Origin: Branchipolynoe longqiensis
Lineage: Eukaryota; Annelida; Polychaeta; Phyllodocida; Polynoidae
Assembly (NCBI GenBank): GCA_030323885.1
Contig: CM059187.1
Span: forward strand, 128,545,168-128,609,167
DNA: 64,000 nt
Reading direction: 5' to 3'
Shown one piece after another: positions 44,478 to 55,147 of this stretch (position 1 is its first letter; the number at the start of each line of letters is the position of its first letter). Made by a program: the position numbers and the translations under genes. The notes under the pieces were generated by a model. The model saw only the letters and a program-made list of their open reading frames with translations. It made no database searches and was not told the DNA's origin.

Positions 44478-44822
44478 ACACTCCTTTAGCCCAAATCTTG
44501 TTTCCGTTTTTTTTGTTAGTTTTTTTTCCTTCTTTTTTAACGTAGAAATAGAATTCGATAAAATGGTAGTTGAAATGAAGTCAAATTAATTAAAGAATTT
44601 CTGCTGGAACAGGGTGGGCTATGTGCAGTGCGTGGAAATGGGAACTTATTCTCCCAGACAGCGTGACGTTACCTGTGTGCATTGCTACGGTCCAGCGACG
44701 TGTACATACTGACAGATCTGCGCCTACCTTGACCTGGCTTTCTGTTTGGAAAAGGGGAAAGATAAATCGGCCAAAAGGTGTTAAAATGTTGCCCTTTCCT
44801 CGAATGCCTATTTTGTTTTCTT
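44478..44822. other. Unique non-coding sequence
   Basis: A short frame at 44621 has no recognisable homology; not called. Confidence 0.5.
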
Positions 44823-45169
44823 CTTACAAGTGCATTGTCCGATCAAAGCCGAAACCCTCACCTATATTTTATACAAAATATCCAAGTTGGATTCTGGTGC
44901 ACTCACTAACAATTGTATTGGTACATAGAAGGAACACTAAATCAATTTAATATACCGACTTGTGAGTGCTGAATGAAAACCATAATTTTCAGCATTTCGA
45001 TATGCCAACATTAATTTGGCTTTTCTTTTCTCATTAAAAACCCCCAAGGTTAATCTTCTAAGACAGCATTTCCACCATGATTAAATAATGAAGATCACAA
45101 TGGACGACCTAACATATTGATCTGAGAAATATGGAAGAAAAACTCATGACCATCAGACTATCCAATTTT
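44823..45169 (+). mobile_element. MITE-D copy 9, old and diverged
   Basis: AAGTGCATTGTCCGATCAAA to CATCAGACTATCCAATTTTAA with many substitutions inside; length and order are conserved. Confidence 0.75.
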
Positions 45170-45540
45170 AAATCAATATAGAGACACACCCGTCAAATGA
45201 TATGAATAAAATAAAGTACCATAATCTCATTTGAGTTAATTTGGTGTAAGTCAGTATAAGTTCTAATTGATATAATACATGAGATATGGATATAGGAGCA
45301 TTGTTTCTGCATAGAAAGATGATTAAAATAAAGGTATGTAGCGCAAGGTTAAATGTGAATATTCTATACCTCAGATGACAGTGGTTCAGGTTTGGGCTTA
45401 TTTTGGTGCTGAGCAACTTGAAAGGCATGTACTATCCTTCGAAAGGTGCATTGGTCATTTGACGATAAAAGAATGATTAAAATAAGCATGCAAATGGTAG
45501 GACAGCTAAATGGAAGCACGAGTGGGATGATATCCAAATA
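45170..45540. other. Unique non-coding sequence
   Basis: Nothing recognised. Confidence 0.5.
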
Positions 45541-45718
45541 CAGTAAATCCTCTCTATACCGACCCCTCCACAGATCGACCACTCCCCTATATCGATCGCT
45601 TCATTTGGGTCCCCAAAATACCATTGTAAGGATATTTTAACTCTCTAAACCGACCACCTCCCTAAATGGACCACTTAAAGTCGGTCCCATGGTCGGTCGA
45701 TTTAGAGAGGTTTTACTG
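45541..45718. mobile_element. MITE-B copy 4, full length
   Basis: CAGTAAATCCTCTCTATACC to GATTTAGAGAGGTTTTACTG between TA dinucleotides. Confidence 0.9.
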
Positions 45719-46024
45719 TAATTATATTTTCATATTAACCGATGATAATATCACCCAAAGGATATTGAGTCCGCCGTGATGCCAGGGTAGCTCCCTTAAT
45801 AAAACTACAATAACCGGGCAACTTGAGAAGTAACTGAAAATAAAACATCTCAATTAAAGCTGAAACAAAGTAGCTGAACATAAATCAAATGTATTGTATG
45901 TGTTGGGGTACATCTCTTTGAATTCTCCACTCCAACCACCTTGTAAAAAAAGCTTTTTTTTAAAAGAGCCATTAACTGTTAAGATACCGAATTTAAACGA
46001 CACATCTTGACGAAGAATCTTGAC
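45719..46024. other. Unique non-coding sequence
   Basis: Nothing recognised. Confidence 0.5.
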
Positions 46025-46368
46025 GGAGAATGGCCCACCACACTATACACCTGGTAGAGTGTCCGTGTCCCGTGCTGGTAGATCGTGGGGTCGTGGGTTC
46101 GAACCCTAGTCGATTCAAACCAATGACTTAAAAATTGATATTTGTTGCTTTCTAGCCAGGGGCTAGGCATTATTAGGACAGGGCAAGGATTGGTTTGCGC
46201 AGTGTCAGGATAATGCGACTGAGTGGGAGTACCAGGTCATGGTGCCAGCGGCCTGGTTTCGCAGTGGGACAGCACTATAAAGTCGCCACGAGTGCGCACT
46301 GTCACAAGTCGGTACCCGTCCTGATATGACCTTAGATGTTGATAGGAGGTAAAACAACAACAAACAAG
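46025..46368 (+). mobile_element. SINE-A, near full length
   Basis: GTGTCCCGTGCTGGTAGATC, GTGGGTTCGAACCCTAGTCG, GGATAATGCGACTGAGTGGG and an ACAACAACAAAC tail. Confidence 0.92.
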
Positions 46369-46868
46369 CATACTATGCATCTGGACACTGCTTACATAGC
46401 CATGGCAAGTATGTTTCCTGGCGCGCATGTCTCTCCCAACTTTCCCGCCAGTCTGTTTGACTGGCTTAGTTGAGGTTTGTTTAAAGATTTGTCTTGTTAA
46501 AACTCCGGCCGTATATAGTACACAGAGAGTGTGTTTCCGGCTGCTTGAATACGTTGGGGGGGGGGGTGGAGACTTTAATGACTTTAAATACACCCCTCCC
46601 CTTTCTCCAACCCCCCTTTACCCTGAGCTGGACATTCCAAATGACCAATTAAGTTGACCACAGTCCACTGGCCACACTGATAATCATCCCACAAAGTCTA
46701 TATTTTATTTTCTGCTTCTCACTAAACACCTGCCAAACCAAGGTGTTATTTTACTGCTGAAATTATGTGTAGGACTCATTTGACAGATATAGTTAATGGA
46801 TATGTCACACAGATTTAGTTTATAACAGAAGTGAGTTAGGCGCTAGGGGAGTCTAATGTGAATCTATA
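46369..46868. other. Unique non-coding sequence
   Basis: A 10-base G run at 46557; no gene. Confidence 0.5.
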
Positions 46869-46972
46869 AATGAAGAGCTTATTTCCAAAACGCCATAAGC
46901 GCCAACACACACAAAATGAGCTGACAATGCCAATGTCAAACTTGTAGATCGTGCTTTGGAAAAGAGCTCTTA
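46869..46972. mobile_element. Mini inverted-repeat element, AAGAGCTCTT type
   Basis: TGAAGAGCTTATTTCCAAAA and CTTTGGAAAAGAGCTCTTA are inverted copies about 100 bp apart. A relative is at 47381-47454. Confidence 0.6.
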
Positions 46973-46981
46973 ATATATATA

Positions 46982-47309
46982 CAGATGAACCTCGATCCAA
47001 TGGACTAATATGGGGGAGCAGTTGCCCGTTAAACCGTTTGTCCTTTGCAGCGACAAAATTGCTTTATCTATAGGTGCCATAGTGATAATGTGGAAAACAG
47101 GGGACCAAACACGTAAACAACATGTCACAAGTCGGTACCCGTCCTAATATGACCTAAGATGTGAGTATACGGGTGTGGATGTGTGAGGTGTGGGAGTATA
47201 AGGGTGTGGATGTTGGTGGGTGAGGGGTGGGAGTATACATGGGTGGCTAGTGGATTGTGTCTGTTGGATCCAGAATCCGGTGCATCAGTGTCCGTCCGAT
47301 CGAGGTTCA

Positions 47310-47313
<4 letters not shown>
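46982..47313. mobile_element. Pogo/Tigger-like MITE-J
   Basis: CAGATGAACCTCGATCCAAT at the left is inverted at the right (GATCGAGGTTCATCTG), with TA on both sides. The middle contains a 35-bp SINE-A tail scrap (47128-47162) and a GGGTGTGGATGT repeat. Confidence 0.75.

Positions 47314-47355
<42 letters not shown>
47314..47355. repeat. (TA)n microsatellite
   Basis: TA run abutting MITE-J. Confidence 0.92.
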
Positions 47356-47356
<1 letters not shown>

Positions 47357-47380
47357 AGATATTCATATAATTATATATGT

Positions 47381-47454
47381 GAAGAGCTCTTTTGAGCAAA
47401 ATATGATGTAGAAATTTGGCACTTATCGCGTTTTGGAAAAGAGCTCTTCATACA
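47381..47454. mobile_element. Mini inverted-repeat element, AAGAGCTCTT type, copy 2
   Basis: TGAAGAGCTCTTTTGAGC and GTTTTGGAAAAGAGCTCTTCA face each other across about 74 bp, including ACTTATCGCGTTTTGG shared with copy 1. Confidence 0.6.
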
Positions 47455-47569
47455 TACAGAGAAAGTACTTATGATCTGCTGGTGTATGTGTCGCGTTAGT
47501 AACACACTCCCACTAAGATACGTGGCACTATAGGCTTGACATGGGAGTATTTGGCAAATATGCATATAT

Positions 47570-47820
47570 CAGTGGGTGGTGTGGGTGTGGGTGTGGGTAT
47601 GGGTGTGTGGGGTGAGGGTGATGGTGATGGTGTGCGTCGGGTGTGGGTCGGGTGTGTGGGTGTGGTATGGGTGGGGTGCGGGTGTGCGTCGGGTGTGGGT
47701 CGGGTGTGTGGGTGTGTGTGGGTGGTGGTTGTGGTGGTGATAGGGTGGGGTGGCGGAGGTGGGGTGGGGGAGGCGTGGTGATTGTGGTGGTGCTGGTGGA
47801 GGTGGCGGTGGTGGTTGGGT
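47570..47820 (+). repeat. GT/G-rich minisatellite
   Basis: GTGTGGGT, GTCGGGTGTG and GGTGGTGGT units. Pro/His/Thr frames on the complement are artefacts. Confidence 0.88.
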
Positions 47821-48133
47821 AGGTTTGTAAACGAAGGGTAACCTCACACCTAAAGCTGTGATGGGAACCACACTTCCGCATATACAGGGTTAACGCCCTA
47901 ACCGTTATCATAGCTAGGCTCCCTCAAGTAATCCACCTACCCACACCTACCCGGGTATGTGGCATTGCACCTGGCGACTTCTCCACTTGGGATTATTTAA
48001 GTAACACCCATCCAATTACGAATATCCACCTAGTGCACTTCCGGTATGTATAGACAGCAGGTTCATCAACTATGCTGTGCATGACTTGTACAGTACCCTG
48101 GTCCGGCGCCATTATCAGTGGTATCATTGGAAA
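47821..48133. other. Unique non-coding sequence
   Basis: Nothing recognised. Confidence 0.5.
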
Positions 48134-48488
48134 TTAAAGCTGCATAGTCCGATGAAATATCAAATTTTCAAAACCAAACCAATTATTTAGATTTGATTTT
48201 ACATATCTAACTTAGTTACTGATGCACTTATTAAGCATTTGTTTCTGCGTAGAAGATAATACTGAGTCAATTTAACAGAACCTGTTACTGCATAAGTCTA
48301 TGGTGTCACAGTTTTGACAAGCTTTCCAAAACTAATTTTCCATGTTTGCACTCAAAATATCTAAAAAGTTTACCATTTAAAATAAAAGTAACTTTGAACT
48401 AATGTAAAGTAAATACTAATGGTCGATCTAATATATTTATCTCAGAAAAAGTACAGAAATTCAAAACCATCGGACTATGCAACTTTAA
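48134..48488 (+). mobile_element. MITE-D copy 10, full length
   Basis: TTAAAGCTGCATAGTCCGAT to CGGACTATGCAACTTTAA; one of the best-preserved copies and a good reference for the family. Confidence 0.93.
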
Positions 48489-48644
48489 GTGAATGACCAC
48501 ACCTAAGATGAAACTTGAATCCACACTTCCACCTTTCCGGGGCCAGGGTCTATTTAAGCTTCATGATGCAATCCACCTTCCCACTCCCACCTGTGGATGT
48601 GGGATTTCCGAGGTGGAGGGAAGTGCATCACTCTTCAGATCTAA

Positions 48645-50274
48645 TGGTACAGTCACAGTACGACGCTTCTCGCCGGCGACCTGGCGACGTGTGGTGTTTT
48701 GGGGTGAAAATGGGTGAAATATCGAGACACGCTGGGGGTGCGTTATGCGCGCATCGGTACACGTCGGTACACTATCCTTGACGTTGATGGTCGGCGGACA
48801 ACATTGGCGTGCGTTGCCGGTTGCCCAAGGTTTTAAGCATGTAAAAAAAAAACAACGACTGGCAGCGCACGCAAATATATGGGTAAGGACGTTAGGAGGA
48901 CGTTAGGCGGACGTCGACACACGTTACAAGCGCATTGGAGGGACGTTGCTCGCACATTGCTGTGTGTGTGTCTCTGTGTGTGTCTCTGTGTGTATCTCTG
49001 TGTCTCTATGTGTGTGTCTGTGTCTCTGTGTGTGTCTGTGTCTATATGTATGTGTCTGTGTCTCTGTGTGTGTCTCTGTGTCTGTGTGTATGTCTCTGTG
49101 TCTCTGTGTGTCTGTGTCTGTGTATGTGTCTCTGTCCGTGTCTCTGTCTGTGTATGTGTGTGTGTCTATGTGTGTATGTGTCTCTGTCTGTGTCTCTGTA
49201 TGTGTCTCTGTCTGTGTATGTGTGTGTGTATCTCTGTGTGTCTGTGTCTGAGTCTGTATCTCTGTCTATGTGTCTCTGTCTGTGTGTGTCTCTGTGTGTC
49301 TGTGTCTCTGTCTGTGTCTCTGTATGTGTCTATGTCTGTGTCTCTGTATGTGTCTGTGTGTGTGTCTCTGTGTGTCTGTGTCTCTGTCTGTGTCTCTGTA
49401 TGTGTCTCTGTATGTGTCTCTCTATGTGTCTGTGTGTGTGTCTGTGTGTGTCTTTGTCTCTGTCTGTGTCTCTGTATGTATATGTGTCTGTGTCTGTGTA
49501 TGTGTCTGTGTCTGTGTATGTGTGTGTGTCTCTGTGTGTCTGTGTCTCTGACTGTGTCTATGTCTGTGTCTCTGTGTCTGTCTCTGTATGTGTCCCTGCA
49601 TGTGTCTCTGTCTGTGTCTCCGTATGTGTCTCTGTGGCTGTGTCTCTGTCTGTGTCTCTGTGTATCTGTGTATGTGTGTGTCTGTGTGTGTCTATGTGTG
49701 TCTGTGTCTCTGTGTCTGTGTGTATTTGTGTCTCTGTGTGTGTCTCTGTGTATGTGTGTGTCTATGTGTATATGTGTGTGTATGTGTCTCTGTGTGTGTG
49801 TCTGTGTGTGTGTCTCTGTGTCTCAGAGAGAGACAGAGGCACAGAGACAGACACAGACATACACAGACACATACATACGGAGACACAGACAGAGACACAG
49901 ACAGAGACACAGACAGAGACACATACAGAGACACGAACAGATACACAGACAGAGACAGAGACAGAGACACATACATATACACAGACAGAGATACAGACAG
50001 AGACACACACAAATACACACACAGACACACAGAGACACAGAGACACACACACACAGACACATACAGAGACACATACACAGACACAGACACAGAGAGAACG
50101 CACCGATATACGTTACCACAACATTGGCCGCGTCCTAATAACACGCTACTGACACGCTGTGCCAGTGTCCAATTTACCCATATTTCCCCTAAAAGTTTAA
50201 CGTTTCTCGACGCTTTAATTTTATTTTCAACGCTGACGGTCGCCGGTGAGAAGCGTCATAGTGTGACTGCACCA
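48645..50274. mobile_element. TWA-clan element E1c with expanded microsatellite core
   Basis: TGGTACAGTCACAGTACGAC at the left is matched by TGGTGCAGTCACACTATGAC read inward from the right, with TAA on both sides (48642-48644 and 50275-50277). The left arm runs to about 48957 and contains a decayed palindrome AAGGTTTTAAGCATGT at about 48827. The right arm (50095-50274) is the complement of the left arm of E1b. About 1.14 kb between the arms is microsatellite. Frames of 400 codons and more here are artefacts. Confidence 0.88.
48958..50094. repeat. (TCTGTG)n microsatellite with inverted second block
   Basis: From 48958 to about 49823 the units are TCTGTG/TGTGTG. From about 49824 to 50094 the strand flips to GACACA/GAGACACAGA. 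The switch at TCTCAGAGAGAGACAGAG makes a long imperfect palindrome. Confidence 0.95.
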
Positions 50275-50394
50275 TAAACAACTGAATGCACTAGTGTAGA
50301 TACAAATTGAGATATTCAGGAAATCTGACTCAGCTTCACAATTAATCATATTGACACGGTAATTTCAATCAGGAAACCGCGTGCTTTCATGAAT

Positions 50395-50680
50395 AATTGT
50401 TTGAACCCTGGTCGAGTCAAACCAATGACTTAAAAATGTATAATAGTCGCTTCCTAGCCAGGCACTTGGGAATATTAGGATAAAGCAAGGACTGGTTGGC
50501 TCAGTGTCAGGATAATGTGACTGAGTGGGATATCAGGTCATGGTGCTGGTGGCATGGTCTCCCAGTGGTGCAGCACTACAAAGTCACCATGTGCGCGCAG
50601 TGTGCCAAGTCGGTACCCGTCCTGATATGACCTTAAATGTTGCTAGGACGTAAAACAACAAACAAACGAACATAATTAAT
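50395..50680 (+). mobile_element. SINE-A, head truncated
   Basis: TTTGAACCCTGGTCGAGTCA to TGTTGCTAGGACGTAAAACA and a (CAAA)-like tail. Confidence 0.9.
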
Positions 50681-51145
50681 TAAGTAAGGCGGAAAGTGTG
50701 TTGTCTATTCACTTGATCCGTTGTAATTTTAAGAGATCTGGTGTGAAATCCCATATTGTTGTCAATAAATTCGCTTTTATACCATTGTAATTTCGATAAA
50801 ATTTAACATTTAATAGTCTCTGTATATTTTCTTCCCCACGTCAGTCCTACTCAACGCTTCATGAGATCATCTATGTTTAAATAGATGTTATCCACTCTTT
50901 AGCCGGCATTTTTATTTCCCTGACTTTTGTCAAAATTTCACTTCCTCGCGGAACTAAAATAATGTTAACTATATTTCAGGTTTCTACATCACAGTATTTC
51001 ACTCATACGTCCATAGCAGTAGATCATATCCACCCAAAACTACTTCCTATCAAACCCCCACCCCCACGCACACACACACATCACCCCATGCGTGTTTATA
51101 TCTGCGAAAAAATCCACAAGTAGATGACACAAACCATCTACCGCC
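50681..51145. other. Unique non-coding sequence
   Basis: No repeat or gene recognised. Confidence 0.5.
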
Positions 51146-51277
51146 AGTAAAAAAGCCCAATAAGTAGAATAATTATAGAGATTCCTTACACAAATGAGCG
51201 TCGTGTCTCTATGTCGGATCGGCACCAGAAATATAACTTATGACGGCGGTATAGTGCAGGTCGGCCATAAATGACAC

Positions 51278-51807
51278 GTTGGTTGCTTGTTGGGAGTTTT
51301 ATGTCCTGGCAACATCTAAGGTCATATCAGGACGAGTACCGACTTGTGACAGTATGCACTAATGGCGACTTAATAGTGCTGCCCCACTGCGAAATTAGGC
51401 CTCCAGTACCATGACCCGATATCCCACTCACCCACATTATCCTGACACTGAGCCAACCAGTCCTTTCCCTATCCTATTAATGCCGGGCGCCAGGCTAGGA
51501 AACGACAAGCATACATTACATAAGTACAATAAAACCTCTCTTAATCGACTGACCATGGGACTGGCTTTAAATGGTCCATTTAGGGAGATGGTAGCTTTAA
51601 GGATTTTTTTTGTTGTCGTTACAATGGTATCGTATGGACGATCGTTTGGGACCCAAATAAAGCGATCGATATACGGGAGTGGTCGATCTGTGGAGGTGGT
51701 CGGTTAGGGAGGTTTTACTCTAATTGGTTTGACTCGACCGGGAACCAAACTCCCGCTCTCCCGCACGCGAGGCTTGCACTCTACCGATTCGGTCGCCGCG
51801 CCCGGTG
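51278..51807 (-). mobile_element. SINE-A with MITE-B inside; empty site known
   Basis: Antisense SINE-A from TTGCTTGTTGGGAGTTTTAT to the head CGGTCGCCGCGCCCGG. AATGACAC lies on both sides (51270-51277 and 51808-51815) and once in the empty unit 2 (52327-52334). MITE-B copy 5 splits it at 51527. Confidence 0.92.
51527..51718. mobile_element. MITE-B copy 5 inside SINE-A
   Basis: CAATAAAACCTCTCTTAATC to GGTTAGGGAGGTTTTACT between TA and TA. The SINE gives the reference (ATAAGTA ... TAATTGGTTTG), so the target duplication is TA. Confidence 0.88.
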
Positions 51808-51905
51808 AATGACACTTGTGTCGTGATTACAGGAGCCTGGTGCAATTCCCTCCATGGTTGATGCTCTCGATACATGTACCTAGTTGCATGGATCAATGCA
51901 TGCCT

Positions 51906-52215
51906 TTGGTTGTTGGTTGGTGTTTGACGTCTTGCCAGCATATCGGGATGGGGACGGACATGTGAAAGTGCACATTCATGGCAACTTTATAGTGCTGCCC
52001 CACTGGGAGACCAGGTCACCAGCACCATGACCTGATATCCCACTCAGTCACATTATCCTGACACTGAGCCAACCTGTCTTTGCCCTATCCGAATAATGCC
52101 GAGTGCCTGGCTAGGCAGTGACAAGTATCAATTTTATAAGTCATTGGTTTGACTCGACTGGGAACCAAACTCCCGATTTTCGGCACGCGAGGCCCACGCT
52201 CCACCGATTTGGCCA
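51906..52215 (-). mobile_element. SINE-A between duplication units
   Basis: TTGGTTGTTGGTTGGTGTTT to antisense head CGCTCCACCGATTTGGCC. It sits exactly at the junction of the two units. Confidence 0.88.
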
Positions 52216-52425
52216 AATGAGTAGGATAATTGTAGCGATTAGTAACAAAAATTACCCAGGTGTTTCCATGTCGGATCAGCACCAGAAATATAGCTTATGA
52301 CGGTGGTATAGTACAGGTCGGCCATGAATGACACGTAGGTCATGATTACAGGAGCCTGGTGCAATGTCCTCCATGGTTTGATGCTCTCGATACCTAGTTG
52401 CACTGATCAGCGCCTGCTATTGTCG
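52216..52425. repeat. Local duplication, unit 2 (empty site)
   Basis: Uninterrupted partner of 51146-51905; about 85-90% alike by eye. Confidence 0.85.
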
Positions 52426-52461
52426 TCATTTGGAAAATTCAGGTATATCTGCATTCATATA

Positions 52462-52650
52462 CAGTCAAACCTCTCTAAATCGACCGACTATGGGATTTTA
52501 AATTACCCAATTAGGGAGATGGTCGCTTTAGGGAATTTTTCATTTTGTTACAATGGTACTGCATGGGAGATCGCTTGGGACTGAAATAAAGCGATCAATG
52601 TAGGGAAAGTGGTCAATCTGTGGCGGAGGTCGATAAGAGAGATTTTATTG
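52462..52650. mobile_element. MITE-B copy 6
   Basis: CAGTCAAACCTCTCTAAATC to AAGAGAGATTTTATTG between TA dinucleotides. Confidence 0.88.
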
Positions 52651-52979
52651 TATTCCGACAACAGCTGAGAGTTTGTAGCGAATACATATTCTGCTTGACT
52701 GGCATTAGATGATGGGTCATCTAAGGCTTAGCTTTAACATAAAAGGTATATTTATCCACTGCGGCTATCATTACACTACTATTATTATACATGTTTATAT
52801 ATAATTATGTACCGTAAAATGCATTAGGCGACTATAAATAATGCAATGAATGAATAGTGTTCTTAATATTTATTTCCTATTTCAAGGTTTTGTTCAGACA
52901 TATACACATATACGTGTATATGTGTATTTGAGTATATGTTTATAAGTGTATATGTGTGTATATGTTTGTATGTATATCC

Positions 52980-53010
<31 letters not shown>

Positions 53011-53420
53011 CATGCATATGTGTTTTTGTATATATGTGTGCACGACACATTGAAATCGGCAAAAAACATTGTCCTTTTAATTGGCTATTTCCTCCAATTA
53101 GGCAATGTTTCGTGCTTTGAGCCAGCTTGCACCATGATATTATTAATAAGCGAGATCACATATGTATGTTTATATGCCTTGATTGTTCTAATTAGGACTA
53201 AATCATTCTGCGCGAATTTAGTAGACAACCATACGCTGCCTTCTGTTTTATGCTGGTAATAGTGTCGTTCTGCCATCATTCATACGACAATTACACACAA
53301 CTATATAGCTTGCATCTGTGTAATGATTGTGTCATGAAAAAAAAAAATACAGAGCTCCTTGTTCAAGGTCAACTTCTAAGTTGTACATACTTTAGTTTGA
53401 TCGTAGATGCTATAGTCCAA
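52651..53420. other. Non-coding with TATG-type tract
   Basis: GTATATGTGTATATG units at about 52900-53040; otherwise unique AT-rich DNA. Confidence 0.6.
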
Positions 53421-53641
53421 TACCCCCCCATCACACCAAACTAGTTCTCACTACGTTCTTGAAAATGTTGCTGAATGGACTCAAACTGTGTGCGAATGGA
53501 ATGGATGGGCTAGAACGGAATGGTGCTCCATAACTTTGAGCATGCCCAACATTTTCTTGCAGCCACATTCTACCCCGACCATAGCCTATTTTAGAACGTG
53601 GTCAGACATTTTGAGAACTAGTTTGGTGTGATGGGGGTGTA
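53421..53641. mobile_element. Short TIR element I
   Basis: CCATCACACCAAACTAGTTC with neighbours forms a 30-bp terminal inverted repeat with two mismatches (53421-53450 and 53612-53641). The 220-bp body holds GAATGGAATGGATGGGC. Only one copy is in the window; TA lies at both outer edges. Confidence 0.75.
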
Positions 53642-54103
53642 AGACACAGTACACCCATGTCGAATTTATTTCAATTATCGGGAATTGTAACAATGGCGTT
53701 GATGAATTTTTACCTTTACCTGGGGATAGGAATGTGGGAATTCGCTAATTGGTGAATATATCCATGCACAGTTAAACATACAATCCGTTGGTCTATTTAT
53801 ACACTTACTTTTTGTCCTCAATCGTAGAACTCGGCCTTCTCCCATATATATGCAGTTTCGTCACGCTTGGACTGGTTTTGGGAGCAAAGGCGTAGCACCA
53901 GATGTCCTTATGTATATACTGTGTACAGCTCAGTGACCTCTGATTAGATAGAGACCATGTCTCTAGGCTATGTACTGCGTATGGTAGTAAGTAGGTCACT
54001 TATCAGTTTTGCCAAAATATAAGGGTTTAAATTATACCATGCGAGAATCATATATAAACCGGGGTGTAATTGTTAATGTATATTAACGGGACCTACTAAT
54101 TGA
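53642..54103. other. Unique non-coding sequence
   Basis: Nothing recognised. Confidence 0.5.
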
Positions 54104-54215
54104 TTACCGAGCGCGGTGGCCGAATCGGTAGAACACAGGCCTCGCCTGCGGAAGATTGCGAGTTCGCGAGTTCGGTTCCGGGTCGAGTCAAACCAATGAC
54201 TTTAAAATTAATCTT
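54104..54215 (+). mobile_element. SINE-A head fragment
   Basis: GCGCGGTGGCCGAATCGGTA, GGTTCCGGGTCGAGTCAAAC; it stops soon after the head. tRNA-like but not a tRNA gene. Confidence 0.75.
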
Positions 54216-54249
54216 GTTATGTTCATGAAAGGCGCAATTTCTGTTGGAG

Positions 54250-54665
54250 TAAGTCGATAAATGGACCACTTAAAGCTGCATAGTCCGATGAAAAATACAA
54301 TTTTCAAAACCAAAACAATTATCTAAATTTGATTCTACATATCTAACTTATATGCTGGTGCACTTATTAAACATTTGCCGTCACATATAAGGGGATACGG
54401 AGTCCATTAATAGAACCTGTTTCTGCAGAAGCCTATGGTGATAGAGTTTTGGCAGGCTTGCCAAAATTAATTTAGCATGTTTCCATTTCAAATATCTCAA
54501 AAGTTAGCGATTTAAAATAAAAGTTACTTCAAACTAAAGTAAGATAGATTATAATGAACAACCTAATATGTTTATCTAAGAAAATGTGAGAAACTCAAAA
54601 CCATCGGACTATGCAACTTTAAGGTCGGTCCCAAGGTCGGTCGATTTAGAGAGGTTTTACTGTAT
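54250..54665. mobile_element. MITE-B remnant split by MITE-D
   Basis: GATAAATGGACCACTTAA before 54274 and TTAAGGTCGGTCCCAAGG through GGTTTTACTG after 54618 are the right half of MITE-B. The left half is missing. Confidence 0.8.
54274..54618 (+). mobile_element. MITE-D copy 11, in MITE-B (TTAA duplication)
   Basis: AGCTGCATAGTCCGATG to CATCGGACTATGCAACT with TTAA at 54270-54273 and 54619-54622. MITE-B supplies the uninterrupted sequence CCACTTAAAGTCGG, so TTAA is the duplicated target. Confidence 0.93.
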
Positions 54666-55147
54666 TGCCTAATCACACTATATACCAACAAGATATACAT
54701 ATGTACATATATACGGACGCAAATATATGTTTATAATATATACATATATACACATGATGTACTACATGCGAATCAAATTCCCAATACCTTTAATAAAAAT
54801 CTGGTAAATATAATCTGATATTGCCATAGTCTGAAACTATCATCAGCAACTAGGTTCGGGGGGGGGGGGGCCGAGGGCTACCGAACTGTGACGGAAGAAA
54901 GACCGCTAGAAGCTGTGGCCACCCCGAGGGCAACACTGCCCGGAGCTTGGAGCCCTCCCCCACCCACACACCCCGGCCACCACCACCACCACCACGACAA
55001 CAACCACTACCACCAGCAATCATCCCACATATAGTAGGACGAGGAGTGTCGCTGACATCTAGACTTACACCCTCATCGTTCAAACCCAAGTGCAGTCAGT
55101 TGCTACGGATGAGGTGTTTCTTCTTTGAGCACTAATGCGCCAATATA
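54666..55147. other. Unique non-coding sequence
   Basis: A 13-base G run at 54858 and a CCA triplet patch at about 54975; no gene. Confidence 0.5.

Larger units (their letters stand above)
51146..51905. repeat. Local duplication, unit 1 (carries SINE-A)
   Basis: 51146-51277 and 51808-51905 together match the uninterrupted unit 2 at 52216-52425 (for example CGGCACCAGAAATATAACTT / CAGCACCAGAAATATAGCTT and GATTACAGGAGCCTGGTGCA in both). SINE-A fills the gap in unit 1. Confidence 0.85.

Noticed and set aside
44621..44950. 109-codon frame
   Set aside because: No recognisable domain, and its end runs into the diverged MITE-D at 44823.
47528..47911. 127-codon Pro/His/Thr frame
   Set aside because: Complement of a GT/G-rich minisatellite.
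48879..50277. Reading frames of up to 419 codons on both strands
   Set aside because: They span the (TCTGTG)n/(CACAGA)n block of E1c and switch to Arg/Thr/Asp/His repeats where the repeat flips strand.
54106..54200. Possible tRNA gene
   Set aside because: Same reason; it is the SINE-A head with CTTTAAAATT following it.
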